This document shows, piece after piece, positions 1 to 5,127 of a stretch of DNA of 8,076 nt. This stretch comes from Clostridiales bacterium. GTDB lineage: Bacteria; Bacillota; Clostridia; Tissierellales; Sedimentibacteraceae. The DNA lies in the NCBI GenBank assembly GCA_003457065.1, contig DMJQ01000030.1:514-8589 (forward strand). The letters run 5' to 3'. The translations under genes were made by a program, and so were the position numbers. Each line of letters starts with the position of its first letter. Position 1 is the first letter of the stretch. Below the pieces are notes generated by a model. That model made no database searches. It was given only the letters and a program-made list of their open reading frames with translations, and was not told the DNA's origin.

Positions 1-718
1 CGACATGTCCGAATACATGGAAAAACATTCGGTATCCAAGCTGGTAGGTTCACCTCCGGGATACGTCGGATTTGAAGAAGGCGGACAGCTTACCGAAAAA
101 ATCAGAAGAAAACCATATTCGGTTATTTTGTTTGATGAAATAGAAAAGGCGCACCCGGATGTATTCAACATAATGCTTCAGATACTTGATGACGGCAGAT
201 TGACGGATGCAAAAGGAAGAACCGTTGATTTTAAAAATACGGTCATAATCATGACATCAAATGTGGGAGCAAGCACAATCAAAAAACAGAGGACACTGGG
301 ATTCACCTCCGGTTCAAGCGATGAAGAAAAAAATGAATATGAGAAAATGAAAGAAAACGTGCTGACCGAGCTGAAGAAAACATTCAGACCCGAGTTTCTC
401 AACCGTATCGATGAAATAATTGTATTCCACTCATTGAACAAGGAACACATTAAACACATTGTTTCATTAATGATAGGCAACCTGTCAAAACGACTTGAGA
501 GAATGAACATTAAAATAGAACTGGATGATAAAGCAAGGGATTTGCTTGCAGATGAAGGCTTCGATCCCGTATACGGAGCAAGGCCTCTTCAAAGAGAGAT
601 AAGAAGAAAGATCGAAGACAGACTGTCGGAAGAGCTGCTGAAAGGAACAATCAAGAAATCTGATACGATTAAAGTCAGTGCGGATGAAAAGGAGCTGTTG
701 TTCAGCAGCAACAATTAA
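1..718 (+). CDS. clpC: ATP-dependent Clp protease ATP-binding subunit ClpC, C-terminal part (5' truncated)
   Basis: This is the end of an Hsp100 AAA+ unfoldase; the reading frame is already open at base 2, so the gene starts before the window. It covers the second ATPase module (D2) from the pore loop onward. Counting from the Met codon at base 5, I see pore loop GYVG (19-22), Walker B VILFDE (40-45), sensor-1 Asn in TSN (84-86), the arginine-finger region [10 protein letters not shown], and sensor-2 GARPLQR near the C terminus. An LGF tripeptide (98-100) sits where ClpC and ClpA carry the loop that docks on ClpP. That argues for a protease partner (ClpC) and against the disaggregase ClpB. 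The protein would unfold substrates in the cytoplasm and feed them to ClpP. The Walker A motif and N-domain lie outside the window. It is followed by a terminator, so it is probably the last gene of its transcript. Confidence 0.93.
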   Translation, partial: DMSEYMEKHSVSKLVGSPPGYVGFEEGGQLTEKIRRKPYSVILFDEIEKAHPDVFNIMLQILDDGRLTDAKGRTVDFKNTVIIMTSNVGASTIKKQRTLGFTSGSSDEEKNEYEKMKENVLTELKKTFRPEFLNRIDEIIVFHSLNKEHIKHIVSLMIGNLSKRLERMNIKIELDDKARDLLADEGFDPVYGARPLQREIRRKIEDRLSEELLKGTIKKSDTIKVSADEKELLFSSNN

Positions 719-739
719 TATAAAATCAGCAATAAATTG

Positions 740-764
740 GAGAGGGCTATGTCCTCTCTTTTTT
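740..764 (+). terminator. Intrinsic terminator after clpC
   Basis: A 6-bp stem GAGAGG/CCTCTC (740-745 with 753-758) encloses a 7-nt loop and is followed directly by six T residues (759-764). It lies 21 nt after the clpC stop and separates clpC from the amidohydrolase gene. Confidence 0.8.
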
Positions 765-790
765 GTAATGAATGTTTGAGTATTTTATTG

Positions 791-796
791 TATAAT
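791..796 (+). promoter_or_regulatory. Probable -10 box of the amidohydrolase gene
   Basis: A perfect TATAAT lies 25 nt before the chosen ATG and just after the clpC terminator. No good -35 hexamer is present at 16-18 bp, and there is no extended TG in the exact position, so the promoter is either weak or activator-dependent. Confidence 0.5.
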
Positions 797-821
797 GTAA
801 TAAAAAACATGAGAGGTGCAT

Positions 822-2129
822 ATGAAACAGGTTTCGGACAAAGACAGGATTTTGTTAAAAAACTGTAAAATTATAGATGAGAACGGAAAGATTTCAGGAA
901 ATACAAATATATATATTTCTGACGGCAAGATAGAGAAAATTTCTAATGACGTAATTCAAAGCGGATATGAGGTGACGGACTGCACGGGATACTATGTCAC
1001 TCCGGGTTTTGTCAATCTCCACACTCATTCTCCCATGAATATAATGAAGGGCATTGCCGAGGATATTGACATTGACGTCTGGTTCAATGAAAAAATTTTC
1101 CCCTATGAGAGCAAGCTAAAGGCAGATGATGTTTATTGGGGAACAGTCATTGCTGCCGCAGAAATGATTGAAAACGGCGTAACTGCTTTTGCGGACCATT
1201 ATTTTGCACAGGAATCCGTGTACAGGGCAGCGGAGGACATGGGAATAAGATGTGATTTAGCTCCCACAATATTCGGGCTTTCCGATGATTATGAAAAGCA
1301 GCTGAAAGATGCGGAAGACTTTATAATCAAGTACTGCAATAAGAATTCAAGAATAAACTTAAGACTTGGACCTCACGCTCCATATACATGCCCGGCCGGT
1401 AAACTGACGGAAATAATAAATTCGGCAAAAAAACTTGGAGTTGGCATACATATACATGTGTCGGAAACAAAAGAGCAGGTGGAAGACAGCATCAGGCTTA
1501 CTGGAAAGACACCCGTTGAAGTTCTCTATGAAAGCGGAGGATTTGATGTAGATGCAATAATTGCTCACGGCCTGTGGACGACCAGAGAAGACTTGAAATT
1601 TGTCAATGAAAATGCTGTGTTTGCATTCAGCCCGAAAACATACATGAAGCTTAGCATGGGAAGCGGAAATATATATGAGCTCAAAGATTCTTTAAATTAT
1701 TCTTTTGGAACAGACGGAGCAGCAAGTTCAAACACGCTGAGTCCATTAGAGCAGGCGAAGATTTTTGCGCTGAACGGAAAATTGCTGACCGGCGATGCTG
1801 CGGGATTTAAAATCCCTGAAATATGGAAAAGTCTTATGAACGGCCACAACGCTTTAAAATTCAATACGGGAAAGATAAAAGAAGGCTATGATGCTGACTT
1901 GCTCATATGGGATTTAGACAGGCTGAACACATTTCCAGTCTATGATCCTCTGACTTCGATAATTTACAGTTCAGATTCCGGCAACATAAGATACACCATG
2001 GTTCAGGGCGAATTTTTAAAATATGACGGAAAACTAAAGGCAGATACAGCAAAAATATTTAAGAAAGTAAAAGAAGTTCAGGAAGATATTTTGCTGAGAG
2101 GAAAAGGCAGAAGCAAGGTACAATACTAA
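822..2129 (+). CDS. Metal-dependent amidohydrolase, SAH/MTA deaminase-like (chlorohydrolase family)
   Basis: This 435-aa protein is a full-length member of the amidohydrolase superfamily, in the TrzN/SAH-MTA deaminase branch. It probably deaminates a purine nucleoside or related aminated heterocycle in the cytoplasm. Visible metal and active-site residues are the first His pair in NLHTH (H67, H69), HIHVSE (H212 and E215), AHGLW (H249) and the Asp of GTDGAASS (D298). The segment after the first motif (MKGIAEDIDIDVWF) matches the family pattern in which a conserved Glu follows. The usual N- and C-terminal beta-sandwich is present, ending with a typical 'GYDADLLIWDL' metal-hydrolase tail. I chose ATG 822 over the in-frame GTG at 816 because GAGAGGTG (811-818) is the ribosome binding site and would overlap the GTG. 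Family members differ in substrate (S-adenosylhomocysteine, methylthioadenosine, 5'-deoxyadenosine, guanine, triazines), and sequence reading alone does not settle it. Nothing nearby belongs to a purine pathway. Confidence 0.85.
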   Translation: MKQVSDKDRILLKNCKIIDENGKISGNTNIYISDGKIEKISNDVIQSGYEVTDCTGYYVTPGFVNLHTHSPMNIMKGIAEDIDIDVWFNEKIFPYESKLKADDVYWGTVIAAAEMIENGVTAFADHYFAQESVYRAAEDMGIRCDLAPTIFGLSDDYEKQLKDAEDFIIKYCNKNSRINLRLGPHAPYTCPAGKLTEIINSAKKLGVGIHIHVSETKEQVEDSIRLTGKTPVEVLYESGGFDVDAIIAHGLWTTREDLKFVNENAVFAFSPKTYMKLSMGSGNIYELKDSLNYSFGTDGAASSNTLSPLEQAKIFALNGKLLTGDAAGFKIPEIWKSLMNGHNALKFNTGKIKEGYDADLLIWDLDRLNTFPVYDPLTSIIYSSDSGNIRYTMVQGEFLKYDGKLKADTAKIFKKVKEVQEDILLRGKGRSKVQY

Positions 2130-2194
2130 TAACATATGTTTAAATCTTTAAGATTTGAGACATTGATTGTTTCAAATAATTAACAAAGTTTATA

Positions 2195-2223
2195 TTGACA
2201 AATCCTCACATCAGGTGTATTAA
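2195..2223 (+). promoter_or_regulatory. Promoter of the ankyrin-repeat gene
   Basis: Consensus -35 TTGACA (2195-2200) is followed after 17 bp by TATTAA (2218-2223). The predicted transcript starts near 2230 and has a leader of about 100 nt. Confidence 0.65.
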
Positions 2224-2236
2224 TTAACTATAACAC

Positions 2237-2249
2237 TAATACGCTATTA
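2237..2249 (+). promoter_or_regulatory. Operator-like palindrome in the ankyrin gene leader
   Basis: TAATA-CGC-TATTA is a perfect inverted repeat 13 nt after the -10 box, close to the predicted transcription start. Its first nine bases, TAATACGCT, occur exactly on the opposite strand at 3712-3720 in the promoter of the SLOG gene beside the XRE repressor. That makes it a candidate repressor site. Confidence 0.4.
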
Positions 2250-2251
2250 CA

Positions 2252-2297
2252 AACGATTGAATAAGCGAGCAGCAGTTATTGCCTTTGCTCAGTCGTT
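2252..2297 (+). other. Leader RNA hairpin before the ankyrin gene
   Basis: AACGATTGA (2252-2260) can pair with TCAGTCGTT (2289-2297), giving a 9-bp helix with one G-U pair around a 28-nt apical part. It ends 19 nt before the ribosome binding site. It is not followed by a T-run, so it is not a terminator. I do not recognise a known riboswitch here. Confidence 0.3.
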
Positions 2298-2328
2298 GAA
2301 GAAATTAATAATGTGTGGAGGTAGCCAT

Positions 2329-2799
2329 ATGAAGCATTCAGGAAAAGATACTGCCGAGCGTGTAAAATCAAAAAGAAATAAAATTATAGTTTTTGTTGTT
2401 TTTATAGTTGCCATAATGGTTTATTTAATCAGCAAAGATTTGTCAAAAGAAAATAAGATGGTGCATATTCCATCAAAACAATACGATGAGACTTCAGAAG
2501 ATGCAGGAAATACAAAATATACGATTGATCAGCTGACGAAAGCCGTGCTTGAGAATAATACGGGTCTTGTCGAAAATATAATATCAAGCAAATCCGTGGA
2601 CATTAACGGAAAAGATTCGAAAGACCAGTATCCGATTGAAAAGGTGCTGGTGTTAAACAACAGTGAAATGGCGAAAATTTTGCTGGAAGCAGGAGCCGAT
2701 CCATATGTAAAAACCTCAGGCGGAGATACCGTATATGACATAGTAATGAATGGGGACAGTAAACACATGAAGACAATTTTCGAGGATTACAAGAAATAG
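2329..2799 (+). CDS. Small membrane-anchored ankyrin-repeat protein
   Basis: This is a 156-aa protein. A basic N terminus (KSKRNK, 13-18) is followed by one hydrophobic segment (about residues 19-34) that lacks a signal-peptidase site, so it is probably a membrane anchor with the rest outside the cell. A polar linker then leads to about three ankyrin repeats (roughly 63-155), seen in phrases such as AVLENNTGLVENII, EMAKILLEAGADPY and GGDTVYDIVMNGD. Ankyrin repeats bind proteins; the partner is unknown. I start at ATG 2329 because GGAGGT (2317-2322) lies 6 nt upstream; an in-frame TTG at 2257 would place the start inside the leader hairpin. It has its own promoter. I see no terminator after it, and the 129 nt to the next gene contain a second promoter, so some read-through is likely. 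Confidence 0.75.
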   Translation: MKHSGKDTAERVKSKRNKIIVFVVFIVAIMVYLISKDLSKENKMVHIPSKQYDETSEDAGNTKYTIDQLTKAVLENNTGLVENIISSKSVDINGKDSKDQYPIEKVLVLNNSEMAKILLEAGADPYVKTSGGDTVYDIVMNGDSKHMKTIFEDYKK

Positions 2800-2860
2800 A
2801 CAGTTTACCCTGAACGAAAATATCATCAGCCAAGAGATTAAAATTATTTAAAACAAACAA

Positions 2861-2889
2861 TTGCAAACGGGAAATTACTGTGTTACGAT
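2861..2889 (+). promoter_or_regulatory. Promoter of the Cys-rich small protein gene
   Basis: TTGCAA (2861-2866), a 17-bp spacer and TACGAT (2884-2889) with an extended -10 TG at 2881-2882. The -10 region reads TGTTACGAT, one base different from TGTTACGCT on the minus strand of the repressor operator, so it may be a weak half-site for the same regulator. Confidence 0.5.
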
Positions 2890-2928
2890 TTAAAAAAGAC
2901 AAGCCCAAATATTAACAGGAGAAAATAA

Positions 2929-3252
2929 ATGGAATGTGTTGAAATTAGTCAAGAGAAAAAAGAAAAATATCTTGAAATGGTAAAAGAATGCAGGAAGATG
3001 ATAAAGACAGAAAAAAACAGACACTGCACATGTCCAAAAGTAAAATGCGAGTGGCATGGAAAATGCTTTGAATGTGTACTTTTGCACAGAGTAAGTCAAG
3101 ACCATGTGCCATGCTGTTTGCAGCCGATGCTTCGCAATAAGATTAAAGAGCTCGCAAAGGTAGCAGAAATGATTACTGAACCAAAACCCTTGACGCCTGG
3201 AGAGTATTGGGATTATGTAAATGATGTATGCCCAAACAAGGATGAAATATAA
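2929..3252 (+). CDS. Conserved-looking Cys-rich small protein, function unknown
   Basis: This 107-aa soluble protein starts at ATG 2929, 6 nt after AGGAGA (2917-2922). A lysine-rich helical N terminus leads to a tight cysteine cluster: C33, C35, C40, C46, C49 and the pair C62-C63, with H32, H43, H53 and H59 between them. The spacing C-x-C-x4-C-x5-C-x2-C, with 'EWHGKCFEC' in the middle, looks like a structural zinc or iron-sulfur site. It resembles short Cys-rich proteins that I recall from clostridial genomes, some carrying doubtful LPS-biosynthesis labels; I cannot name the family with certainty. There is no signal peptide or membrane segment. It is transcribed on its own and ends at a strong terminator shared with the converging repressor gene. 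Confidence 0.7.
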   Translation: MECVEISQEKKEKYLEMVKECRKMIKTEKNRHCTCPKVKCEWHGKCFECVLLHRVSQDHVPCCLQPMLRNKIKELAKVAEMITEPKPLTPGEYWDYVNDVCPNKDEI

Positions 3253-3280
3253 TCAGGTGTAAACTAATAATTATTGCAAG

Positions 3281-3312
3281 AAACACAAGGAATAAATTTC
3301 CTTGTGTTTTTT
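3281..3312. terminator. Bidirectional terminator between the Cys-rich gene and the XRE gene
   Basis: A 12-bp perfect stem (AAACACAAGGAA, 3281-3292, with 3298-3309) has a 5-nt loop and runs into TTTTTT (3307-3312) on the plus strand. On the minus strand the same hairpin follows the XRE stop codon and leads into a shorter T-rich stretch. The XRE stop codon (3311-3313) overlaps the plus-strand T-run. Confidence 0.85.
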
Positions 3313-3676
3313 ATGGTCTGTTTTTATTTTTTTCATAAGAACTTTGTGATTCCATTATTATATTGTTTACAATTTCTATAATATCCTCTGTGTATGAACG
3401 ATAAGGTTCCTCTAAGAGATGTATCGTTTCTTTGGCATTATCGGACAGGGCTTCCGAGGACAAGTGGCCGAATAATAAGTAATCTGCAGAGATATTAAAG
3501 TTTTTGCATACTTTATAAAGCGTCGCCACTGACATTCCCTTTTTGCCATTTTCGATTTCAGCGAGAAACTGAGGAGAAATACCTGCTTTTTCCGCAAATT
3601 CTTCCCGGGTCATATTAGCTTTCTCACGTTGCTTGCGCAGTCGTTTACCGATTTGAAGCATAATATTTTCTTCCAT
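3311..3676 (-). CDS. XRE-family helix-turn-helix transcriptional regulator
   Basis: This is a 121-aa DNA-binding protein. The Cro/CI-type HTH spans about residues 10-65: IGKRLRKQREKANMTREEFA gives the first helices, AGISPQFLAEIENGKKG the recognition helix and turn, and 'VCKNFNISADYLLFG' the last helix. The C-terminal 55 residues (EETIHLLEEPYRSYTEDIIEIV-like, amphipathic) probably form a dimerisation helix; no ligand or protease domain is seen. The start ATG (3674-3676) is preceded by the ribosome site AAAGAGGTGA (complement of 3681-3690). Its promoter is divergent from and overlaps that of the SLOG gene and carries a perfect palindrome, so autoregulation is likely. It is a candidate regulator of the surrounding small genes. 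It ends at a shared terminator with the converging Cys-rich gene. Confidence 0.9.
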   Translation of the reverse strand: MEENIMLQIGKRLRKQREKANMTREEFAEKAGISPQFLAEIENGKKGMSVATLYKVCKNFNISADYLLFGHLSSEALSDNAKETIHLLEEPYRSYTEDIIEIVNNIIMESQSSYEKNKNRP

Positions 3677-3703
3677 TAAATCACCTCTTTTATATATTAA
3701 CTA

Positions 3704-3733
3704 TTGCAATCAGCGTATTAAATAGGCTATAAT
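3704..3733 (+). promoter_or_regulatory. Promoter of the SLOG gene
   Basis: TTGCAA (3704-3709), an 18-bp spacer and TATAAT (3728-3733). The -10 box overlaps the -10 box of the opposing repressor promoter by two bases (3732-3733), so polymerase cannot occupy both. An operator-like element lies in the spacer. Confidence 0.65.
3712..3728. promoter_or_regulatory. Second operator-like site in the divergent promoter region
   Basis: AGCGTATTAAATAGGCT is a 17-bp imperfect palindrome (AGC-n-TATT-A-AATA-n-GCT) inside the spacer of the SLOG promoter. Its left nine bases are the exact complement of TAATACGCT at 2237-2245. Its centre is 29 bp from the centre of the perfect palindrome at 3741-3757. Confidence 0.4.
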
Positions 3734-3760
3734 TATATAATTACGCTAACAGCGTAACAA
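3732..3760 (-). promoter_or_regulatory. Promoter of the XRE regulator gene
   Basis: Read on the minus strand: TTGTTA (3755-3760), a 17-bp spacer, and perfect TATAAT (3732-3737). The predicted leader is about 50 nt. The spacer is almost filled by the palindrome at 3741-3757, a classic position for autorepression. Confidence 0.7.
3741..3757. promoter_or_regulatory. Perfect 17-bp palindrome, probable repressor operator
   Basis: TTACGCT-AAC-AGCGTAA has 7-bp perfect arms. It covers the spacer and part of the -35 box of the minus-strand repressor promoter, and at the same time the predicted transcription start of the plus-strand SLOG gene. A bound dimer would block both. Confidence 0.6.
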
Positions 3761-3778
3761 AATCAATTATTGGAAAAT

Positions 3779-3785
3779 GAGGTGA
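3779..3785 (+). promoter_or_regulatory. Ribosome binding site fixing the TTG start of the SLOG gene
   Basis: GAGGTGA lies 4 nt before TTG 3790. The first in-frame ATG is 60 nt further on, lacks such a site and would remove the first Rossmann strand. Confidence 0.7.
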
Positions 3786-3789
3786 AAAC

Positions 3790-4329
3790 TTGAAAAGCGT
3801 GAACAGATTAAATACTTGTTGTTTTATCGGAGGATGTATTCGGAATAGCATGTTTTTATTTGAAGAGAAAACTCCGCATTTTAATGATATAAAATCAAAA
3901 GTCCAGGAATCAGCTGTTTATCTGATTGAAAAGTTGTCTGTAAAAAATTTTGTAAGCGGAATGGATATCGGGTTTGAGCAATTTGCTGCAGAGACAATAC
4001 TTGAATTGAAAGAAAGATATCCTCAGATAACCCTGGAAGGAGTGCTTCCGCATGAAATGCATTCAATAAACTGGAGCACAGATCAGAGAAAAAAGTATTA
4101 TTCAATCATGGAAAAAAGCGACAGAGAAGTCCTTCTGCAATATCATTATACCGATGACTGCATGAGAAAACGCAATCTGTACATGATAAATAAGTCTAAG
4201 CACATCATATTTTTTAAAGACGGTACAGGCAGTATTGATAGTTTAATTTTGTTCACAAAGGCAAAAGGAAGAAATGTAATTGTCATTGATTCCGGCAGGA
4301 TTACCTCAATGAATAAAATGATTTATTAA
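3790..4329 (+). CDS. SLOG-superfamily (DUF1273/YpsA-like) protein, divergent
   Basis: This 179-aa soluble protein starts at TTG 3790. It fits the Rossmann-like SLOG family related to YpsA and DprA/LOG proteins, which are thought to bind nucleotide-derived ligands. Matching landmarks are the first strand TCCFIGG (9-15), the helix-strand unit NFVSGMDIGFEQFAAE (53-68; the family has 'SGxxxGxDxxAAE'), 'LKERYPQITLEGVLPHE', the 'DDCMRKRNLYMINKSKHIIFF' unit, and the last turn GTGSIDSL before a strand. The N-terminal loop is abnormal: relatives usually read FTGHRP, while here it is FIGGCIRN, so the conserved His-Arg-Pro is gone. The ligand site may therefore have changed or lost activity. It is divergently transcribed from the XRE regulator through overlapping promoters, which suggests shared control. 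No terminator follows it, but the next gene has its own promoter. Confidence 0.7.
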   Translation: MKSVNRLNTCCFIGGCIRNSMFLFEEKTPHFNDIKSKVQESAVYLIEKLSVKNFVSGMDIGFEQFAAETILELKERYPQITLEGVLPHEMHSINWSTDQRKKYYSIMEKSDREVLLQYHYTDDCMRKRNLYMINKSKHIIFFKDGTGSIDSLILFTKAKGRNVIVIDSGRITSMNKMIY

Positions 4330-4351
4330 AGAAAAGTTGTATTTTTAAACA

Positions 4352-4380
4352 TTGACAAATTAATTAGCGCATGCTAACCT
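4352..4380 (+). promoter_or_regulatory. Promoter of the HD-GYP gene with an embedded palindrome
   Basis: TTGACA (4352-4357), a 17-bp spacer and TAACCT (4375-4380) with an extended TG at 4372-4373. The palindrome TTAGC-GCAT-GCTAA (4364-4377) covers the spacer and half the -10 box. It shares TTAGCG with the minus-strand reading of the repressor operator, a weaker match than the other sites. Confidence 0.55.
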
Positions 4381-4390
4381 GATTATAAGA

Positions 4391-4417
4391 GATTACAGAT
4401 ATAAGTTCGTTGTAATC
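4391..4417 (+). repeat. Inverted repeat in the HD-GYP gene leader
   Basis: GATTACA (4391-4397) and TGTAATC (4411-4417) are perfect 7-bp arms around 13 nt. It lies in the leader, 28 nt before the start codon, and could form a hairpin in the RNA or be a protein site. Confidence 0.35.
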
Positions 4418-4445
4418 AACATAACAAAGGAATTAAAGGTGTAGA

Positions 4446-5120
4446 ATGACAGGAGAACAAGGCATTTTACTTTATCATGACATTATCGATTGCATCATTG
4501 CCGCATTGGAAGCAAAAGATCGGAATACCGCAGACCATTCACGCAGAGTCAGTGACATGAGCGAGCAGGTTTGCAGACTTATGCGTCTTTCTCAGCAGGA
4601 GACCGAGAAAATACATATTGCGGCGCATGTGCACGATATCGGAAAAATCGGGATTGCAGATTCTGTTTTAATGAAACCGGGCAAGTTAAACGAACATGAA
4701 TGGAAGATTGTTAAGGAGCATCCTGAAATAGGTGCTCATATTTTAAGCAGAAGCCACGGGCTTTCGGAAGTAGCTCACATCGTACTGTGTCACCATGAAA
4801 GATGGGATGGGACCGGCTATCCTAATAAGATAGGACAGCTGGATATTCCGTTGGGTGCCAGGATTATAGCTGTTTGTGATTCAATAGATGCCATGATGAG
4901 CGACAGAGCCTACAGAAAAGCATTAACATCAGAGCAATGTAAAAAAGAGATTCTCAGCAACAGCGGAATCATGTACGATCCGGACATTGTTTCGGTGGTG
5001 GCAGATAACTGGGAATCTGTTACAGGAGCCGGTAATTTTATAAGACATTATCATAAATCAATCATAGATAAATGTGCAATAAATAAAAAACTGTTGACAA
5101 ACGGAAAAAATCTAATATAA
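4446..5120 (+). CDS. Stand-alone HD-GYP domain phosphodiesterase (probable c-di-GMP hydrolase)
   Basis: This is a 224-aa cytoplasmic protein made almost entirely of one HD-GYP domain, with no receiver, PAS, GAF or membrane part. Key residues are all present: H31 in DHSRRV, H63-D64 in HDIGKIG, H92 in EHPEIGA, H116-H117 and the signature HHERWDGTGYP (116-126), and D145 in AVCDSIDAMMSDRAYR. The position four before H31 is Asn and not the Glu seen in trinuclear enzymes, so a two-metal site is likely. The family cleaves cyclic di-GMP to pGpG or GMP, and some members act on cGAMP. The tail (about 190-224) is basic and unassigned. The start ATG 4446 follows AAAGGTG (4435-4441). It has no terminator of its own: the aspS promoter begins inside its last codons, and the T-box terminator may also end this transcript. 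Confidence 0.88.
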   Translation: MTGEQGILLYHDIIDCIIAALEAKDRNTADHSRRVSDMSEQVCRLMRLSQQETEKIHIAAHVHDIGKIGIADSVLMKPGKLNEHEWKIVKEHPEIGAHILSRSHGLSEVAHIVLCHHERWDGTGYPNKIGQLDIPLGARIIAVCDSIDAMMSDRAYRKALTSEQCKKEILSNSGIMYDPDIVSVVADNWESVTGAGNFIRHYHKSIIDKCAINKKLLTNGKNLI

Positions 5121-5121
5121 T
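5094..5121 (+). promoter_or_regulatory. Promoter of the aspS-gatCA operon
   Basis: Perfect TTGACA (5094-5099), a 16-bp spacer and perfect TATAAT (5116-5121). The promoter lies inside the 3' end of the HD-GYP gene; its -10 box contains that gene's stop codon (5118-5120). Confidence 0.8.
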
Positions 5122-5127
5122 AGATAA

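Noticed and set aside
816..821. GTG at 816 as start of the amidohydrolase gene
   Set aside because: It lies within the ribosome binding site GAGAGGTG; ATG 822 has the proper spacing.
2142..2156. Perfect palindrome AAATCTT-T-AAGATTT after the amidohydrolase gene as a terminator
   Set aside because: The stem is all but free of G-C pairs, the loop would be too small and no T-run follows. It could be a chance AT-rich palindrome.
2257..2328. 24-residue N-terminal extension of the ankyrin protein from TTG 2257
   Set aside because: It has no ribosome binding site and falls in a leader hairpin; ATG 2329 has a strong GGAGGT 6 nt upstream and leads directly into the basic-hydrophobic anchor.
2130..2328. 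c-di-GMP riboswitch near the ankyrin or HD-GYP genes
   Set aside because: The conserved GEMM core elements were not found in either leader.
3412..3597. Second minus-strand frame inside the XRE gene
   Set aside because: It is an out-of-frame shadow of a clear HTH gene.
2130..5120. Mobile element or CRISPR array in the small-gene block
   Set aside because: No transposase, integrase, terminal inverted repeats, att-like direct repeats or spaced repeat units were seen.
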